NCBI RefSeq assembly: GCF_000151315.2
Contig: NW_011887292.1
Coordinates: 1,245,735 to 1,309,734 of the forward strand
From: Capsaspora owczarzaki ATCC 30864
Taxonomy: Eukaryota; Opisthokonta; Filasterea
Direction of reading: 5' to 3'
Length of the DNA: 64,000 nucleotides
Part shown: positions 1 to 12,017 of the stretch, piece after piece
How the letters are laid out: each line of letters begins with the position of its first letter
How positions within the stretch are numbered: the stretch's first letter is position 1
The notes under the pieces: generated by a model
Seen by the model: only the letters and a program-made list of their open reading frames with translations
Told to the model about the DNA's origin: nothing
Databases searched by the model: none
Program-made: the position numbers and the translations under genes

Positions 1-1123
1 AAGGGGGTATCCGTACACGACGATGCAGGTGTCCCCCGTCCTCGCCAATGCAGCCACGGGGTGCTGTCAGGTCATGTACAAACCTGATGGGGTCAGGGCG
101 GCGGGCGGTGGTGCACAGTGGCCTCAGTGAACTGGGGAAAAATTCCCATTGCAAAATGTATACCCGCAAGTTTCCTGGTGAACGACGACGGGCAAAGCCA
201 AGTATGGGACTTGGAAAGATAAGCTCGAGATATACCACAGAACATACAAATTCATTACAGAAATAAATGGCGTGGCACGAGGACGCTGGCGACCATCTCG
301 ACGGACGAACGTTTTTGCATGGCAACCCGCCCTCCATGTTTTTGCCATTTTTTGTTTTGATTTATGGTTTCGCATTAGAAAATCCCAGCTGGACCTCAAG
401 TCCGCTCCCTATCAATGCCAAAAGCTCTGGTGTGAAATTCGTAATACCACGGGTTGGGTCTTTAGAGCGTTTGTCCAGGTAACGCTGGTTGATTGGCACA
501 GAAACTGTAAAGTTGCGTTCATTGCGTTGGTGCGCGTCCACATTGACTGGAACGCACGAAAAGCTCATGAATAACCACCGGCTACGTTCGCTTGCTGGCC
601 GGACTCGACTCTGGATCCTCGACAATGAGAGGGAAGGTTGCTGTGCTTGGATGGGCGAGGTTGTGGCATCCTCGACTTTGAGACTTGTGTTTGGTACGTG
701 TGTTGTCCCCGCACACGCAAGGGCACGTGTTTACTATACATTCGACTTGCATCTACTTTGAGATATTTCGAATCAATCAGGAGCGGGCTTATTGGCAGGA
801 AGCGGGGCGACGGAAAGTACGCCAACAATTCTTGTCGCCAAAGTGACTTTCAGAATTATTGACTTGTCTCGCGCCAAGGCATCCTTGCGCTGCTCCCGAA
901 CGAGTAGAAAAGGGTGTGTTGCCCGTTGGCGTTGGCACTCGTTGTCCAGGGTGGCGGTCACGCCAACGAGCTGTGATGTATTGGAGTTGTCTCATTTCAA
1001 GTGACATCAACCGAATTACCACTGTGGATCTACTGAAACTGTGTAATGCACTTTAACAACCTAGATTCTTCATGCTATAATCCAATACTGTCATCACGAA
1101 TACACACCAATTCACACTTGTCT
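1..1123. other. Spacer without a recognisable gene
   Basis: Open frames here are short, overlap on both strands, and show no family motif or coherent splice pattern. I see no RNA gene, repeat array or element ends. It may include the 3' untranslated region of the kinase-like fragment that ends at 1124 on the minus strand. Confidence 0.5.
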
Positions 1124-1338
1124 TCAAAGCTCCAACGCAGCAAGGAGGCGACCAAAAGAGGGACGTTCATCGGCTGCTTCATCCAGACACTCGAGCGCAA
1201 GAGTGACGAACTCGCTGATGCTCTGCTGCTCTGCTTCGTCGGCTAGTTGGAGGGTCGAGTCCAGCATCGCCATGAATTTCTGGTTTTTAACCGCCTTCCG
1301 CGTATCAGTTTTCAGCTTGGTGCCAGGCTTGACGGCAT
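1124..1338 (-). CDS. C-terminal exon or remnant of a protein kinase
   Basis: The frame ends in the kinase subdomain XI pattern: a run ALECLDEAADERPSFGRLL followed by AALEL and a TGA stop. This is how the C-lobe of TKL/receptor-like kinases closes (ALxC...D...RPSF..L...L). An AG acceptor at 1340-1339 precedes the exon. No catalytic loop, DFG or lysine motif is visible upstream on this strand up to about 2500. A short stretch near 1590-1660 (minus) reads RYTLVNLTEAANH, like the juxtamembrane segment of plant-type receptor-like kinases, but a stop follows. So this is either the last exon of a gene whose other exons I cannot see, or a decayed host kinase. Similarity is limited to about 25 residues. 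Confidence 0.35.
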
Positions 1339-2558
1339 CTGAAAATAGATTTATTGTCAGCAGATGAAAGAGCAAGAACACCAAACGCGAACCATTTATC
1401 CAACCACACAGCCTACGAGCGAATACAGCCTACAAGCGAATACAGCCAAATACTGATTGAGGCACACACACGCACAATTGACAGTCACCCCACGCTGCAG
1501 TCACTCGTCAACCTGTATTCTGCGAGAGGGAGGACATCCGCAGTTAGAGCACAATTAAGTGGTTAACCGGGCTTTGCTTGAACTGGAATCGTGTCAATGA
1601 TTGGCCGCTTCTGTCAGGTTTACGAGCGTGTAGCGTTGGATGTCGAGCTCCACTCGATGACAACTCGCATTTCGTTGAATAGCTACAAGACTCTTGACAT
1701 GTTCTTGCAATTCTTACGAGTCTCCGTTTGTTTGTGATGCCGATCTGCCACGGAAACCGCGTTCATTTTCCGAACCGCGTTGGTCCAGACAATCAAGCGC
1801 AATCGAAGCGGGAAGCTGCTCAGACTGTGATTTTGCTGTCACTGTTACATGCAGGGCCATGCTAAACACCTCGTTACTCGCTGCTGGCTTTGCGAACGGA
1901 CTGGAGCTCATGCCTGACGATTGGAGCAGTTCTCAATCCTGAGATGTCCTCCCGTCCACATGCTTCCCTCCCCATTTACGAAGATCAGCAAAGGTCCATG
2001 GTCAAACGGCGGACCAATGGTGAATGCAAACACCTCGAAGCAGCATCCGAAAACAAAAAGGCGGGAGAACAACTCTCAGACAACAACAGCGACATGTGGG
2101 ATGATGAAGAATGTTGCATTAGGTTGCATTGGACGGTCAACGATGGATGGATGAATGGAAAGAGTTGAGGAAGGAAATGGGGGCAGAATCAAGGCGGGAG
2201 AACATGGTCACTTCGTATCGACCTATTTTCCTCCCTCTCGGGTAACACCGGGAGTTCGCATCGAGGGTGTTGAACACGACCGATAGCCCGTGTAGTTGTT
2301 CAAGCAATGCTGAAAAAGACTCGTTGATTCTCGTTGATTCCTTCAATGCGGATGAACGAGATTTGAGGGCGAAAGCAGATCAACGCCAATTTGCCAAATG
2401 GCATGCAACAAGTCGTGCTGGAACTTCGCGCGGTTTTTGAGCTCCATGGACTGCGTGAACTGGAAGGTTCATGGACTGCGTGAATGTTGGTCGTCATTCT
2501 ACTGGTATCCGATGAGAGCTTGCGTCAAAGTAGAACCAGTTTTTTTTTTCCCTTTGGC
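1339..2558. other. Spacer, possibly with decayed kinase sequence
   Basis: Only short overlapping frames are present. A 15-base direct repeat (catggactgcgtgaa) occurs twice near 2446 and 2469. A run of nine T lies ten bases before the ATG at 2559. No other gene is supported. Confidence 0.4.
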
Positions 2559-5500
2559 ATGTCGACGACCGATCCGGCAAAGCGCCCCCTTGGTTCCAGC
2601 GACGAAGGGTCATCGGAGGAAAATCCAAACAAGCGCGCTCGGTTGGAGGATCCAGCAGCAGCAGTAGCAGCAGCAGCAGCAACAGCGGCAGTGCCGGTCT
2701 TCGTTGCTCCCTGCACGACCACCTCGTTGCAAGCCGCATCGACCGCCGCTGCTCCACTCACTCTAACAACCTCACCAGCAACAGCAATGATGACAACGAC
2801 TGAGTTGGCAGCTTCAGCACCGCCCAATAGTCATACCACAAGCTCTACCGAGACTGCTCCGGCAGTGGTAAAGCGTTTTTGTTGTTTGTTTGTTTGTTTG
2901 TTTGTTTGTGTTCGGTTTTTTTTTGTTTGTGTATTGCTCTCCCCCGCACTTGGTTGCTCTGGCCGGAGCTTCCACGGGCGGTCTTGGGCACGCACCTACT
3001 GTCTCCATAGACACTGTGGACGGTCAGCAGGCCGCATGTCAGGGGTTCTGGGTTGGCTTGGTTGTCATGTCTCGGCTCTTTCTACCGCCTTCCACCCACC
3101 GCACACATGCGCACAGGAACAGCAACGCACGAGTCGAAAAGGCTAATGGGATTCAAAATGTTTTGATTGTAGACCAATGACGCGGTACAACCTCAAGCTG
3201 GACCATCCACGAACCCTCAAGCATCATTGTCCACGCCAAATCTTGACGCTATTTTTGCCCAGCTTGACGGTGAGTTGAACGCGGTGAAAAGCGAGCATTT
3301 CTTTGGTGTAGCTCTCTGTTGGCTGCTTTCATAATCTGTGCGGGCGAGTGAGTGCCTGTTTCTGACGAACTGTGTGTTGGATTCTTTCTCAGCCGACGGG
3401 AAAGTGGCTTTTTGGCAGCTGCTGCATGCTCATGATCGGCAGCTGTTTGAGAAAGATCGGCAGCTGTTTGAGAAAGATCGGCAGCTGTTTGAGAAAGATC
3501 GGCAGCTGCTTGAGATCCAACGTGATCAATATCAGCAACTGCGTGATCAAGCTCAGCAGCTGCTTGAGATCGAACGTGCTAAAGTTCAGGAGCAGCAAGT
3601 AGATCGAGTTCGTTTTCGTAAGTGCATCCGCTGCTTCCCCTCCCCCTTCGTCGGTATGCAATCTTGGTTGAAACTCAGTGTGAACGGCACGATATTTGGT
3701 AGTGTCTGAGATCGGATCGAGCACCAACGCAACCTTCGTAGCGCGTTTTGTCACAAAGGATCCTAACCCCACGTTGCAGACCAACCTCAGTGACTTGCGA
3801 CTGCCACCCCTGGACAGAAATGCACTTCATCAAAAGTTGGAGGACGTCAGGAACGATGCGAGCCGGACTGGTCACGAAACGGACATGCATTGGGCTGTTG
3901 CCAACTACTGCCAGGCCGTCTGCGAACAAGTTGGCGCGCAACTCAACTTTCACGCTAACAGTAGCACAAAATCTGCTGATGTAATCGCGACCACTTGGGC
4001 AGTTGATCGCGTTTCTCCCCGTGCGTCTCGTGCTGCCTCCGCTGGTTCTCGAGTGGACGTTCTCCTGTATGACAGCTGTTTGTTTGTCGAAGTCAAGAAG
4101 GTTTTGGCCGATGTTCAACATGCTCGTTTGCAAGTCGCCAGCTATGTGGCTCGCTCTCTGTTCAGAACAGGCGTGCCGGTGACATCCTGGCCAGACTTTC
4201 TTTACGGCCTCACTTGGTGCGAAGGCGACACGGTCTCTGTCACTCGAGTCGATTTAAAGCAGAATGGCAAGCTCATTGCGCCCAAGGTTACGTTTGCCGA
4301 AACACTAGATCCAGCACGAGCAGTTCTTTTTGTGGTGTGGCAATCCATCCTCGCGCACCACGCCGCTGCAAAAACCAATGCACCATCAAACAGCGATGAC
4401 CCGAATTCTTGGACATGCAACTTTGGTTGTACTAACCCACGCGCCGGAAATCCTGGCGCCGCAGCTCCAGGCCAGCCAGACAATGCAGCCGGCGGTGGCG
4501 CGCCCGCTGGTGCTGGTGGAGGGAATGTCGTCACGACCAATTCCCTTGTTCTCAATTTGGTAATGTCTCGTCTGGTTTGGATGTATCATCCGCATCATGT
4601 GCATCTTGTGCAACTCTTTTGTCTTCACTTTCCGCTTTTGGCTCTTGTTCTTCGACCTTGTGCAGACGACCGGCCCGCAACCTCTGCTCGATGCCCAGGT
4701 CTTTCATCGCGATTTCATGTTCACCGGCAAGCTCCGCCTGAACTCGAGCGAGGAATTCACCAACGTGGTGGTCAAGGTTGCAGCCGCAAATCGCAACCCG
4801 CTCACAGAACAGCTGGCGCGAGAGGGCATGGCGCTAGCCCTCCTCAACCGTGACCGAAAAGAAGCTGCTGCTCATGGCATTCCCGAGCTGCTATCGTTCT
4901 GCACTGTCAATCTCGACGGAACCCCTGGCCTGGCGTTGGTCACGGGCCTCATTTCTGGTCACAGTGTGGACTGGATGCAGCATCAACCGTATGCGGCAAA
5001 CTTTGCGTCTCAGGTCTGCGACACGCTTCGCTGGATTCATGCGCAAGGTGTGGTGCACGGCGACATTCATCGTGGAAACCTGCTCGTCACCGAGACGCAA
5101 TTGCCCAGCTCAATTCCTCTGCAGCAAGAGACTCCGACCTCGACCCTCGTGCCTCCCAAATCCCCACATCTCTCGATTGCGTTGGTCGATTTTGGGCTTT
5201 CTTGCTTCCTTCCAGCTGTGACGCGCGAGCATGTGCAGGCAGCACTCTTGGCAGCGCCTGTGACGGTCGCAGCTGCTCAGGAGCTCCAAACGTGGTTCGG
5301 ACATGTCGAAGACAACTCGTGGAGCCAGTGGCCAAGCCACTTTTACCACATTGCGCGCAGTGACAGAGTCGCCACTCCGCAAGCCGACTTTCTCAGTCTA
5401 GGCTTGCTTGCTGTGTCGCTAGAAATCGGTGGCACAAAAGTCCTGCAGCAGCGGGTCCATCTGGACGACTCTGACGACGCTGCGGCTCGTACTCTGCGTT

Positions 5501-5625
5501 GCCTCCTGCGCAATCAACGTCACCTTCAGTCACTCCTTGAGAAACCCACGGCAACTTTGACTGAGGTTCAGAAGATTGTTGCGCTTGCAGACGACGACGT
5601 GCCAACTCCTCCGGCTCTGGTGTAA
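2559..5625 (+). CDS. Coiled coil, PD-(D/E)XK nuclease and protein kinase fusion (Crinkler-type)
   Basis: Exons join(2559..2867,3173..3269,3393..3617,3703..4559,4666..5625) give 815 residues with every junction in frame. Residues 1-130 are low complexity (KRARLED, then Ala/Thr runs). Residues about 140-210 are a Gln/Glu/Arg coiled coil built on a repeated RQLFEKD unit. Residues about 250-400 look like a restriction-endonuclease fold: an Asp in RVDVLLY (about 328) and an FVEVKK strand (about 340) make the D...ExK core. After a Gly/Pro-rich linker, residues 500-780 form a protein kinase: VVKVA lysine, LAREGMAL glutamate, HGDIHRGNLLV catalytic loop (about 628) and VDFGLS (about 671). The glycine loop is weak. 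The nuclease-kinase order matches the C-terminal cores of Crinkler-RHS proteins described by Aravind and colleagues. All catalytic motifs look intact. Any host or conflict role is inference. Confidence 0.82.
3434..3517 (+). repeat. 21-bp tandem repeat encoding heptads
   Basis: Three perfect copies of a 21-base unit (starting gatcggcagctgtttgag) run head to tail and are followed by a fourth, slightly changed copy. Each unit encodes DRQLFEK, one coiled-coil heptad. It lies in exon 3 of the nuclease-kinase gene, so copy number can change without loss of frame. Confidence 0.9.
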
Positions 5626-6811
5626 CCCCTCTCTCCTTGTGTTTTGTTCAACGTGTATTGTTTCAATTACCTACTCAAAATAGTGTCTCATCCACATTCA
5701 AACGGCCCATCTATCCGCATGCTGGAAGGCGATCTGGCATTCAGTTCTGAGTGTTGGCGGTGAGACTGAGTATTGTAGTAGGGAGACCTTCTCACCAATG
5801 TGAGCAAGCCCACTTGGCTCTCCATCCACTCTCCCTCACCACCACTCAGCATTAACACCATGCTGTTGTTGTTGTTGCTTTCCAGTGCTTGTATCGCGCT
5901 GCAATTCACTCACCTTGCTGAACCTTGCTGGCCTTTTGCATTGGACTGCTGTTTCGCTTCGTTGACCATTCAAACTCTTTTTTTTTTTGTGGTTCACTTA
6001 GGGCATCCATCCAGCCTTCGTGTGAAACGCACACTTGTATAAACTCGAGATTTTTTCGAAACCTGGAAACAAGGACCAAATCAGAAAATCAAGTTGAAAA
6101 TGCAGTCTTAATACGATTATTGTTCGTGGGCCGTTTTTTTTTTTTTTTTTTGATAAAACATTTTCTTTGGATTTTTCTTTTGAACGTTTATTTCGTCGTT
6201 TGTTTGTCGCGTTTGGTTGCTCGGAGAGGGCGCGGGGGGGGGGGGGGCCCACCGATCCTTTTGCCTCCCTCAGAATGATCGTTGTCTCTTCAGTGGGACG
6301 TGGAAGACAGAGGGGCAGGGGAAAGCGGCGTTGTTCAACAAACCAGGTTCAACGGAAAAGCGAAAAGAAAAAAAAGGAAAAAAAAAAGACAAAAAAAAAA
6401 AAAAAAAAGCAGGAAACGCTGAATGTGAACAACACATGTTCCTCGATTGTTGACGCAGCCCGAGACACACAGGCGCTGGGGCTTCCAGGCGGGTGTGAAG
6501 CTCGCATTGCACCGACACTGGTTCCGTTATGGCGGGCGGTTGACGGGCAAGCGCGCTCTGTACGCTCGCGACGGAACGAAAAGCGATCGTCAGCCAAAAA
6601 AAAAAAAAAAAAAAAAATCCGGAATACAGCAGCGGGCTTTACCTCGGGGTCTGCTTGTCGCGATTTCCTTGGAGCTGCGGCGATTCGTGCTGCGAGGCTG
6701 TTGTCACGTCCATGTCAGACTCTTGTTCCCCCAAAGGCTGCGAGGACGAGGCCAGCAAAGCTCAGCTCTTGTCCTTCTTCAACAGAAAAAAAAAAGTCCA
6801 TTGTGTTGTGG

Positions 6812-6846
<35 letters not shown>

Positions 6847-7304
6847 GCTTCTTGATTGAAAGCTGCACTTTTGAGTCTGAGTCGTCGCTCGGTTTGTGCC
6901 TTTCGCGCCACGACGCGTACTCGCGAATGAGGGTGCTCAGTGATGTCCCATGTGTGGATCGCCTCGAATCGCAGGCGCACACTGAGCAGACGGAGGACGC
7001 AAGATTGAAAGATTTTTGCGTTCGTGGTTGGTTTTTTTTTTGTGCCCATCTCGCTCTGCTTCCGCTCTTGGGCTGGCCTTCCACATCGCCTTCCATCGAC
7101 ACGCATCTTCTACTTAAAAAGCTACCCCGCCTCATCTTGGCCTTTAGGCACCATCTTCCGCTTTACAACCGAGCGAGTTTTGGCATATCTCATTGCACTG
7201 ATTTTTTTTTTTTTTTTTTTTTTTGCGCTTGCCTTCTCTGCTCTCGCTTGCTTCCTTGCTTAGATCTCAATCTCAGGCGCCCAGACTCTTGCCAGCACGC
7301 AACC
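5626..7304. other. Spacer and ARF6 5' region rich in homopolymers
   Basis: This spacer holds many homopolymers: T near 6137-6152, a G run near 6233-6247, A-rich blocks at 6365-6410 and 6595-6617, T near 6810-6844 and T at 7202-7224. No frame carries a domain. The last T tract lies about 80 bases before the ARF6 start and may be a promoter or 5' untranslated element. Confidence 0.5.
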
Positions 7305-8406
<1,102 letters not shown>

Positions 8407-8976
8407 AAGACCCACGCCAGTTTTTCCCCAAAACTCGACGAGAAAAGACAAACGGAACCGAAACAAAAGAGTGGCAAAAATGAGCGGAGCAAACCACTCT
8501 TTCGTCCAAAACACTTAAACATATCCGAGGGCGATGGCTTTTCACTGCTCCCCTTCCTTTTGTTTTGGCGAAGCGATGGTTGTCTCTGTGTTGGTCTTGT
8601 AGGAATGGTTGTGTGCATGTACATGTGGTGTCTGGTAGTGATTTTTTTAAACTCTGTGATTTGAGATTGCAATGTGTTGTGTTGTCTGCTTTGTGTGTTT
8701 TTTTGTTTGTGTTGTGCTTTTGTCTTGTTTGACACCAAGCGATTTTTTTCCCCCCTCTCGCCTTGTCGCTCTTGCCCAACATGTGTAGATTGGATGTTAA
8801 CGAGTGCGTTCCAATCAATGCTGGTGGATCCAGCGTTCGATCGCATCTGAGCGAATCTCTTTACAAAAGTCTTTTCGTTTTTGAATCGTCACACGAGCAC
8901 CGCGAACAAGCACCAACAAAACAAACACAAACCCTGATCGGGGGGAGGGGGAGGGGGAGCTGCCAGCGTCGAACGA
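8407..8976. other. Convergent 3' spacer, ARF6 / VPS33A
   Basis: This spacer lies between the tail-to-tail stops of ARF6 and VPS33A. It is T-rich on the plus strand and has a G-rich run (gggggaggg units) near 8940-8960. No gene or clear AATAAA signal was seen. Confidence 0.5.
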
Positions 8977-10709
8977 CTATTGTCTGGCTGGAACTGCACT
9001 AACCAAACGGTTTTCGAGCGGCTCAACCACCGACTGAAGCATGCTGCCTCCAGTGAGCATGTGTGTAGTGGCAATAATATAGTCGCGGCCTACAATTGTG
9101 TTTCAAACCAGGAAAGTCAACAAACAGCCAAATGAGATGCCGCTCGAGTTCAAAGCACACTTCACACAACGTTCAAAGCAACAACACATTTCCCACTCCC
9201 CCTCGCCCCCAGCTCACCTTCTTGTTGCTTGGCAAGGAAGCGGATGGCAGCAACCTCGGCATACGAGCAGCCACCAACAAAGAACACGAGCGTGACCTTG
9301 CCCGCTCCACCGGCAGCAGACGCGGCGTTGGCGCCGTCCGCCGACCGGGCGTTTGCGCGACGAGGCTGAACGCCTGGCGGAAGCATTTGCAGCTCTTCAA
9401 AGGTCGGGCCAGGCAGCAGCCGCAGCACCTCTTCCATCCCGCGCCAGCCTGATCGCGCAAATGCTTCAACCAGTCGCACAGAGATGGGGGCGTAGCCCGA
9501 GAAGGTGTAGCTGATGTCGTTGGGCGTAATCTGGTTGACGTCTTCGACGACCAGGCGCAGGGCTTTGCGCAACGAAGGATAGGAGCTCTTGCCGTCACTT
9601 TTGCGGAGCAAACCAGTCTTCTCCAGGTTGGCCAACGTCACCAGCTGTTCCATGCCGTACGTGTGCAAAATCTCGCGACGATAGTAGTCGAGCACTTTGG
9701 GCTTGAATCCACCGTTGGTGAGTGATTGCAAGGCAATCAGGCGCAGTACAAGAGACAAATCGGCCTTCTTGCCAATCAAGTCCTCAATGTAATCGCTGGT
9801 CTTGTCTGTATCTACACTGCACAAAAAGGCTTGCTCCGTCTCGAGGGTCTTCAAGAACGCCGCGTCTCGTGTGCGCTTCATGATTTGTTCTGCAATATTG
9901 GTGTGAATGCGCAACTGGGGAATGTTATCAGATACAAAAGAACGGAAGCACATAAACGAGCCAAAGTAAGTCAGATCTCCAGCAACCGCCTCCCAAAGTA
10001 CGCCTCTGAAAGTCAACTCGAGGCCTTACCGATTGATGCTCTGCTTGGATGGTGGGCAGCTTCCCGATAAAGTCCTTAATCTGGCCCACAGTCTTGGCGT
10101 CGTGTCGCTCGTCGTACTGTTGGCTGATGGATTTGGCGCGCGAGGAAAGCAAAGGGCCGACGGCGGCAAAGTTCAAATCGCGAATCTCTGAAAAGATGCG
10201 ATCCGAGCTATTCAGCGGGACCTTGGTCTTTTTGCCGTCCTTGTTCCCCGTAATGTCGGCGTTCAGCGTCACGAACGAATGCTCAATCGAGAAAGACTCG
10301 TCCAGAAGGCCTTCGTAGGTCAGCTGAGTACACAATGGTGTGACCAAGTCAATGGTGCGGTCAATCAGCAGGATGGTGTCAATCTCGGGGGAGACCGAGA
10401 GCTCGGGAGCGCTCGACGCCGAGGCGCTCGTTGCCAGCTCGCGCCGGAGACGCAGCATCATCTCGGCGACGTGCTTTGCATGGGGTCCCTTGCCAACAAT
10501 CTGTGGGATGATGCCGTAGACGGTTTGCAGCTTCATGATGGACCGAGCAACGTAAAACAGGGATGTTGGATCGCCGTCGAGGTTGCACTCGCGGAATGAG
10601 TTTTCCATCTCCAGCGACAGCAAGTCCGAGTCATACGGCAAGATATCGAGCTAAAGGGCGAGAAAACACATTCACGCAGAGTCAGAAGAGAGGGTGAGTT
10701 CATTTTTGC

Positions 10710-10791
<82 letters not shown>

Positions 10792-11714
10792 GGAGGCCCT
10801 CAGATGAGAACTGAGCTGTACCTGATATTCTCCCAGAACCAGATCGCCAAGGACTCCCTCGGTCTCGAGAATACGTTCGCACATCAATGTTTTACGCGGG
10901 GCAAAGAAGACGTGGTAATCTTTGCGCTGCCCATCGTTGTGGTGTTGCCTGTTTTGCAGTGTGTGAGAAACATTGAGTGCAGAGACAACGGATCAGTCGA
11001 GCAACAACGATCGCACTACCTGACGACCGACGCGATACGTTCCATGAGCAATGCCTTGGGGCGCGTGATAAAGATGACGTTACTAATCTCAGTGTCGATG
11101 CGACCCGAGGTGAGCAGGAAGAGTTTCTCAACGCCATGTTCCTGGTTGTTGCAGAGCAGAGTCGAGATGAGTTTGTTTCACAGTGACTGTCTCGCGCGCG
11201 CGCGCTCTCTCTCTCCCAACCGCTGTGCTCTCTTGCGTTTACCTTGAGCAGCGAGTACTCGGCAATGAGACCAAGCGGACCGACCAGTTGTTCGTCCATG
11301 ATGAGCACCTGATTTTTCCCCGCGCCAGATTCACAAGCCCCGCCCCGCCCCGCGCGCCCGTTCACCGCACCAATCACATACAGGTACACACACACACATA
11401 ACAACGCGAACAAAAAAGCCAAAAGTACCAAACCCAGAGTCAGAAGCAAAGTGAGCAACACAAACACAAGCAGAGATCTCGTCATTCTGGTTCCCCCGGC
11501 TTCTGCCCTCCCGTTCCACCTGCAAGCAAGCAAGCAAGCAAGCAAAGCAGGCAGGGAGCAACAAAACAAGATGGGAGCTGCTCAGAACAGCCACGCGCAC
11601 CTTCTTGCCCGGGGGCGTCGAGTCAATGCAGTCGAGCAGATCGCGTCGGCAAAAGTCGCGGAGAACGTTCAGATTGAGCGCCCCATTGCTGAGGTATGCC
11701 GTCGAAGTGGACAT
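8977..11714 (-). CDS. VPS33A: VPS33A, Sec1/Munc18 subunit of HOPS/CORVET
   Basis: Exons (minus) 11714-11601, 11308-11243, 11141-11020, 10948-10822, 10650-10030, 9914-9218 and 9089-8977 give 619 residues; human VPS33A has 596. Conserved blocks run the whole length: GALNLNVLRDFCRRDLLDCI, DEQLVGPLGLIAEYSLLK, YDSDLLSLEMENSFREC, the ILLIDRTIDLVTPLCTQLTY core, VPLNSSDRIFSEIRDLNF, VLDYYRREILHTYG, SYTFSGYAPISVRLVEA and the last exon YIIATTHMLTGGSMLQSVVE. The protein templates SNARE assembly for fusion at late endosomes and lysosomes. It resembles VPS33A more than VPS33B. Intron 4 contains a long (CAA)n array. The start lies only 303 bases from the divergent MOB1 start. Confidence 0.95.
10709..10791. 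repeat. (CAA)n microsatellite in VPS33A intron 4
   Basis: About 27 uninterrupted CAA units lie between exons 5 and 4 of VPS33A. On the sense strand the tract reads (TTG)n and lies just downstream of the donor at 10821. Confidence 0.95.
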
Positions 11715-12017
11715 TGCAGAAAATGGATGGTTCAATAAACAAGAAAGAAAATCAGAGACTGAATCAAGACAAAAGTGAATGTGAAGAGGGAAGGAAGGAA
11801 GGAAGGAAGGAAGGAAGGAAATGGGAGACGGATGATTGCAAAATCCAAATCGACCAACAATCACAATGGTTCTTTAGTGACTTCGGTGATGATAATGGGG
11901 TTGCATCGCTTCAATGTTGTGCTCGAGAATGAGACACATTTACATTTTATTTACATTTTGGCTTTATCCAACTTACTCACTCTTTGTTGTTTCCATATTC
12001 TGATTCTCTGAAACACA
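11715..12017. promoter_or_regulatory. Divergent promoter spacer, VPS33A / MOB1
   Basis: About 300 bases separate two start codons on opposite strands, so promoters for both genes must lie here or in the first introns. A (GGAA)n tract of about 30 bases sits at 11790-11821. No TATA-like box is convincing. Confidence 0.5.

Noticed and set aside
6447-7304. Upstream extension of ARF6 in the same open frame
   Set aside because: It runs through homopolymers in the spacer. ARF6 needs Met-Gly at its N-terminus for myristoylation, which is at 7305.
10672-10887. Poly-Cys and poly-Leu frames
   Set aside because: They are translations of the (CAA)n array in a VPS33A intron.
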